Assembly (NCBI GenBank): GCA_026418215.1
Contig: JAOABT010000255.1
Span: forward strand, 1-10,602
Direction: 5' to 3'
Source of the DNA: Clostridia bacterium
GTDB taxonomy: Bacteria > Bacillota > Clostridia > DSM-8532
DNA: 10,602 bases
Shown here: in pieces, positions 7,648 to 10,602 of the stretch
Numbering within the stretch: position 1 is the stretch's first letter
How the letters are laid out: the number at the start of each line of letters is the position of its first letter
The notes under the pieces: model-generated
Told to the model about the DNA's origin: nothing
Database searches by the model: none
The model's input: the letters and a program-made list of their open reading frames with translations, nothing else
Translations under genes and position numbers: made by a program

Positions 7648-7950
7648 TATAGCTCTTTATTGCCCCTTCGTAGAAGTCTGCACACAGGCGGGTGGGATAT
7701 CTCAATAGTAATCAGTTTTTCTTGATTGGATCAGATGAGCGTCATAGAAGACAAAAAGAATATCAACTCTCGAAAAGCAGTAAAATTATTAGAATTTGAA
7801 TGAAAAGATAATGGGAAATCCCTCATGAGCCACCTGTTATAGGGCTTATGAGGGATTTGGTTGTTGTATGGAAATATAATGTATAAAGCCATTAGATGAC
7901 CATGGACCTAAAAATGAATAGCCATGTTTTCATTTTACTGGTTTTATGAT
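7648..7950. other. Convergent intergenic region between transketolase and the acetyltransferase gene
   Basis: These 303 bases, AT-rich after about 7700, hold one long hairpin (7816-7858) and no gene I can support. A weaker AT-only repeat (AAAATGAA 7911-7918, TTCATTTT 7929-7936) lies nearer the acetyltransferase stop and may help terminate the minus-strand transcript. Confidence 0.6.
7816..7858. terminator. Long hairpin between convergent genes, probable bidirectional terminator
   Basis: AAATCCCTCATGAGCC (7816-7831) pairs with GGCTTATGAGGGATTT (7843-7858) over 16 positions, with a single G·U pair in plus-strand RNA and an 11-base loop. In minus-strand RNA the same position is an A·C mismatch. 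Neither side has a long T-run (plus: ATTTGGTTGTTGT; minus: GATTTCCCATTATCTTTT). It is therefore a non-canonical terminator, or a 3'-end RNA-stabilising structure. Its place between two convergent units supports either role. Confidence 0.55.
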
Positions 7951-8427
7951 TTATTCCTCCGAATACTCCTTAACCAGTCGCGCTCTTAAGTAGCCTCGGT
8001 CAGTTTCAATGCCCTCCACAAAGAAGCCGCGGCTGTAGTAGAAGCGCATCAGCGCGCCATGCTTGGAGGCCGTATGAAGCGTCACCTTCTGGACACCCTT
8101 TTCCTTTAAGAATTTGTCAACCACGCTGATGAGCGCCTTGCCGATACCAATGTTCCTGTTGTTGCTGTCAACGGCAAAGCGGCTTAGATAGGCTTCCTTA
8201 TTATGTATATCCAGTCTTACCGTACCGACGATGGTGTCGTCGATGACAGCGATATAAACGGCCTTTGACAATATTTCGCTGCGAATGTCATCAACCGTTT
8301 CAGTCAAAGCTTCTAGCTTCTTGAGACCGGTGATGGCTGCGTATTCCTTAAACGCGGTCTGAAGGATCTTAAAGACGGCAGGCGCGTCTTTTTCCTCGGC
8401 GCGCCTGATAATGAACGAATAAAGCAT
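7951..8427 (-). CDS. GNAT-family N-acetyltransferase, coupled to argF
   Basis: This is a 158-residue single-domain acyl-CoA-dependent acetyltransferase. It begins FIIRRAEEKDAPAVFKIL, the usual first strand and helix. The central strand-turn-helix that binds the pyrophosphate of acetyl-CoA lies at residues ~81-100 (LSRFAVDSNNRNIGIGKALI, with R91-x-x-G-I-G). The C-terminal part has FYYSRGFFVEG, a typical GNAT end motif. The substrate is unknown. The ATG at 8427 has GGGGTG 5 bases upstream, overlapping the stop codon of argF. The four-base gap implies translational coupling and shared ArgR control. Arginine pathways use a GNAT enzyme at the first step (N-acetylglutamate synthase), including short single-domain forms, so such a role is possible but not shown. 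A protein or small-molecule acetyltransferase unrelated to arginine is the alternative. Confidence 0.88.
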   Translation of the reverse strand: MLYSFIIRRAEEKDAPAVFKILQTAFKEYAAITGLKKLEALTETVDDIRSEILSKAVYIAVIDDTIVGTVRLDIHNKEAYLSRFAVDSNNRNIGIGKALISVVDKFLKEKGVQKVTLHTASKHGALMRFYYSRGFFVEGIETDRGYLRARLVKEYSEE

Positions 8428-8431
8428 GTTC

Positions 8432-9352
8432 TCACCCCAAAAGCTTCACAAGTACTGCCTTTTGTGCATGGAGCCTGTTTTCAGCCTCATCAAAGACAAC
8501 AGATTGAGGCCCGTCGATGATATCGGCCGTCACTTCATAGCCTCTGTAAGCCGGCAGACAGTGCATAAAGATGGCATCGCTCTTTGCTTCAGCCATAAGT
8601 TCGGCATTAACCTGATAAGGCATGAAGATACTGATGCGCTGCTCTTTTTCGGCTTCCATACCCATGCTCACCCAGGTGTCGGTATAAACCACATCAGCGT
8701 CCTTAATAGCTTCATGGGGATCATTGGTTGTAACGACAGCTGCACCGCTTTCCTTCGCTGCTTCTTGAGCCAGCTTAACGGACTCAGTATCGCATTCATA
8801 TCCCTTAGGGGTTGCTACAGAGATGTTCATGCCTACCTTGGCACAGCCGATGAGCAAGGAATTTGCCACATTGTTGCCATCGCCTATGTATGCCATCTTT
8901 AGGCCTGCAAGCTTGCCTTTGTATTCCTTAACGGTCTGAAGATCAGCAAGGATCTGACAGGGGTGCTGGCTGTCGGTAAGGCCGTTAATGACCGGGATCG
9001 TACCGCAGTCTGCGAGATCAACCACATCGCTGTGCTTAAAGGTGCGTATCATAATGCCGTCTATATAGCGGGACAGGGTTTTTGCCGTATCAGAAACCGT
9101 TTCTCCGCGGCCCAGCTGAATGTCGCTGGAGCTTAAAAAGAGAGAATAGCCGCCGAGCTGGTACATACCAACCTCGAAAGAGACTCTGGTGCGGGTGGAC
9201 GACTTGGCGAAGATAAGGCCAAGTGTTTTACCTTTCAGCAAATGGTTATGTCTGATGCCATTCTTGTTTTCGTACTTCAATTTTTCTGCCAGCTTCAGTG
9301 TTTCCATGATTTCCTGGCTTGACCATTCACTTAAACATAATAAATGCTTCAT
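8432..9352 (-). CDS. argF: Ornithine carbamoyltransferase
   Basis: It catalyses carbamoyl phosphate plus ornithine to citrulline and phosphate in cytosolic arginine biosynthesis. The 306 residues are normal for the family. The carbamoyl phosphate loop SSTRTR is at 51-56 and HPCQ at 130-133. The ornithine-binding DTWVSMG loop, with the SMG signature that separates it from aspartate carbamoyltransferase, is at 225-231. The catalytic cysteine lies in HCLP (264-267). The ATG at 9352 gives a short N-terminus (MKHLLCLSEW) that fits the family. Its ribosome binding site is weak (GGTGG). The promoter carries two ARG boxes, which supports an anabolic, arginine-repressed enzyme rather than the catabolic arcB type, and no arcA or arcC is nearby. 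The acetyltransferase gene follows 4 bases later. No other arg genes are in the window. Confidence 0.97.
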   Translation of the reverse strand: MKHLLCLSEWSSQEIMETLKLAEKLKYENKNGIRHNHLLKGKTLGLIFAKSSTRTRVSFEVGMYQLGGYSLFLSSSDIQLGRGETVSDTAKTLSRYIDGIMIRTFKHSDVVDLADCGTIPVINGLTDSQHPCQILADLQTVKEYKGKLAGLKMAYIGDGNNVANSLLIGCAKVGMNISVATPKGYECDTESVKLAQEAAKESGAAVVTTNDPHEAIKDADVVYTDTWVSMGMEAEKEQRISIFMPYQVNAELMAEAKSDAIFMHCLPAYRGYEVTADIIDGPQSVVFDEAENRLHAQKAVLVKLLG

Positions 9353-9377
9353 GTAGAACCACCACTTTCAAACTTGA

Positions 9378-9415
9378 TGTGTATGATTATACATTGTAAT
9401 GCATAAAAATGCAAT
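9378..9415 (-). promoter_or_regulatory. Tandem ARG boxes (ArgR/AhrC operator) over the argF promoter
   Basis: Two 18-bp imperfect palindromes are separated by 2 bp. Box 1, plus strand AATGCATAAAAATGCAAT (9398-9415), matches the E. coli-type consensus WNTGAATWWWWATTCANW at 16 of 18 positions. Its two mismatches are symmetrical. It also fits the Bacillus AhrC consensus closely. Box 2 (9378-9395; minus strand AATGTATAATCATACACA) matches at 15 of 18. Box 1 covers the -35 and box 2 the -10. Paired boxes 2-3 bp apart are the standard binding unit of the arginine repressor hexamer. Confidence 0.82.
9386..9414 (-). promoter_or_regulatory. Sigma-A promoter of argF
   Basis: On the minus strand, TTGCAT (9414-9409) is separated by 17 bases from a perfect TATAAT (9391-9386). 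The expected start is near 9379, giving a leader of about 27 bases. Both hexamers lie inside ARG-box sequences, so a bound repressor would block polymerase. Confidence 0.85.
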
Positions 9416-9440
9416 ACTCTTTTCTTTCTTTTTGGAGTGT

Positions 9441-9467
9441 TAACAAAGGCTCAGATAAAGCCGATAT
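9441..9467 (+). promoter_or_regulatory. Sigma-D (sigma-28) type promoter of motAB
   Basis: The -10 element GCCGATAT (9460-9467) matches the flagellar sigma factor consensus exactly. A 15-base spacer separates it from TAAC (9441-9444), three of four to the TAAA -35. The expected start is near 9475, about 60 bases before motA. No comparable sigma-A promoter was seen here. Confidence 0.8.
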
Positions 9468-9534
9468 CTATAGTGTTTCTTTACACCTTAAGCGCTATGC
9501 CTCTATCTAAACGTCGGATAAAGCAGGTGAAGCA

Positions 9535-10344
9535 ATGGATATTGCAACAATTTTTGGTTTGGTAGCCGGTGTGGGTATTATGCTTTATGGCATTTTAAGC
9601 GGCGGAGCCTTGGGCAACTTTATCGATCCGGCTTCGGTCGCCATCACGGTTGGAGGTGGACTTGCCTCCACGATCATTTGTTTTCCTCTGGCTAATTCCA
9701 TTCAGGCTGTAAAAATACTGCCGCTTGCCTTCAGATCCCATAAAAACAAAATGGTTGTGACCATAAGACAGCTCGTTGAGCTATCCCAGAAAGCACGTCG
9801 TGACGGGCTTTTGGCATTGGAATCAGCACAGAACGAGATACAGGACAGCTTTCTCAAAAAAGCTCTGGAGTTGGTTGTCGACGGTATTGAAGCCGAAATG
9901 GTCCGCAATTCCATGCAGCTTGAGATTGACAGTATGGCCATCCGCCATCAAAGCGGTCAGGCTTATTATAGAACGCTAGCCACGCAATTCCCGGCGTGGG
10001 GTATGATCGGAACCCTCATGGGACTGGTAAATCTCCTTAAAAGCCTGGATGACCCTTCGGGCATCGGCCCGGCTATGGCACTCGCCATTATTACAACCTT
10101 CTACGGAAGTGTACTTGCCAATTTCTTGTGTACGCCCATTGCCAACAAGCTTGCCGGAAACAGCGCCGACGAAATTCGCCTTAGGGAATTGATGGTGGAG
10201 GGCATTTTGTCTATTCAATCCGGTGAAAACCCGCGGCTTATGGAGCACAAGCTCAAGACCTTCCTTTCGCCGGAGCAAAAGCTTCAGTATGACACATTAG
10301 TCAAGCACGAGCAGGATAAGCTTGGTATGGCATCGGGCTTATAA
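9535..10344 (+). CDS. motA: Flagellar motor stator protein MotA (PomA/MotP-like)
   Basis: This is the five-copy ring subunit of the stator, which uses ion flow to turn the flagellar rotor. It has 269 residues and four membrane helices (~3-22, 33-53, ~153-175 and ~183-203). A cytoplasmic loop carries the charged rotor-contact segment KARRDGLLALE. The TM3 stretch FPAWGMIGTLMGLV has the conserved proline, and TM4 contains GPAMALAIITTFYGS. These stretches resemble sodium-type PomA more than proton-type MotA. D31 and the threonines T160 and T188 occupy places corresponding, from memory, to PomA D31, T158 and T186. That numbering needs an alignment. The ATG at 9535 has AGGTG 5 bases upstream. motB follows after 24 bases. 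Confidence 0.95.
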   Translation: MDIATIFGLVAGVGIMLYGILSGGALGNFIDPASVAITVGGGLASTIICFPLANSIQAVKILPLAFRSHKNKMVVTIRQLVELSQKARRDGLLALESAQNEIQDSFLKKALELVVDGIEAEMVRNSMQLEIDSMAIRHQSGQAYYRTLATQFPAWGMIGTLMGLVNLLKSLDDPSGIGPAMALAIITTFYGSVLANFLCTPIANKLAGNSADEIRLRELMVEGILSIQSGENPRLMEHKLKTFLSPEQKLQYDTLVKHEQDKLGMASGL

Positions 10345-10368
10345 GGGAAGACAGGTGACAAAAAAAGC

Positions 10369-10602
10369 ATGGCAAGGAAAAAGGAACAGCCTCCGGAGGG
10401 GCCTCCTGAATGGATGACAACTTACAGTGACATGGTCACGCTTCTGCTGACCTTTTTTATCCTGCTTTTCTCCATGGCGACCATCGATAAAAACCGCTTC
10501 TCCGAGATCGCACAGAGCCTGCAAAACTCTGTGCTGAAGCTTAACAGCGGTGATTCAATTCTGAAAAACAGCGGTTCGAGCATTATTACCGTTGATTTGT
10601 CC
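10369..10602 (+). CDS. motB: Flagellar motor stator protein MotB, N-terminal part (cut by window end)
   Basis: This is the peptidoglycan-anchored partner of MotA. Only 78 codons are visible. The N-terminus is short and basic/proline-rich (MARKKEQPPEGPPEW). The single membrane helix follows (TTYSDMVTLLLTFFILLFSM), with the ion-binding aspartate at D21. The rest looks like the start of the plug and periplasmic linker. The OmpA-like peptidoglycan-binding domain lies beyond the window. The ATG at 10369 has AGGTGA 10 bases upstream, a rather long spacing. The overlapping GTG at 10355 is in another frame. It is in an operon with motA under the sigma-D-like promoter. Confidence 0.93.
   Translation, partial: MARKKEQPPEGPPEWMTTYSDMVTLLLTFFILLFSMATIDKNRFSEIAQSLQNSVLKLNSGDSILKNSGSSIITVDLS

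Noticed and set aside
7911..7936. AAAATGAA/TTCATTTT repeat as the acetyltransferase terminator
   Set aside because: The stem is only A·T pairs, too weak to call as a terminator. It is noted in the gap description only.
8426..8902. 158-codon plus-strand open frame antisense to argF
   Set aside because: It lies entirely antisense to the conserved argF sequence, with no ribosome binding site or family resemblance.

Overview
The window looks like ordinary chromosomal DNA from a motile, probably endospore-forming Gram-positive bacterium of the Clostridia. The pointers are a Spo0E-like aspartyl-phosphatase, the rho–rpmE gene order, transketolase split into two subunits, strong Shine-Dalgarno sequences, a sigma-D-type motility promoter and an AhrC/ArgR-type operator resembling the Bacillus consensus. 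I cannot name a genus. I see no mobile element, CRISPR array, tRNA, rRNA or clearly transferred DNA.

Layout. The 3' part of a methyl-accepting chemotaxis receptor (2-1345, +, 5' end outside the window) ends at a strong terminator. A second, symmetrical terminator follows and faces a small Spo0E-like gene on the minus strand (1464-1748). A gene-free stretch of about 430 bases separates that gene from rho (2178-4181, +) and carries the rho promoter and a long leader. Rho has a large charged insertion with an AT-hook-like motif. After a 349-base gap with its own promoter comes rpmE (ribosomal protein L31, zinc-binding form) with a strong terminator. Next are a YitT-family membrane protein (4799-5707) and the two transketolase subunits (5810-6646 and 6712-7647), probably one operon. 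A long hairpin lies in the gap between transketolase and the convergent genes that follow. The minus-strand pair is argF (ornithine carbamoyltransferase) and a coupled GNAT acetyltransferase. argF is read from a near-consensus promoter covered by two tandem ARG boxes. Divergent from argF, a sigma-D-like promoter precedes motA (9535-10344) and the start of motB (from 10369, cut by the window end).

How the genes relate. The chemoreceptor and the motAB stator belong to chemotaxis and motility, but they lie 8 kb apart and are separate units. Rho and L31 are housekeeping information-processing genes. Transketolase serves the non-oxidative pentose phosphate pathway. argF and its partner form an arginine-repressed unit. 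The stator has residues typical of sodium-driven PomA/MotP proteins. No new multi-gene system is evident. The points most worth a second look are the ArgR operator, the Rho insertion, the acetyltransferase coupled to argF, the likely sodium-type stator and the Spo0E-like regulator.
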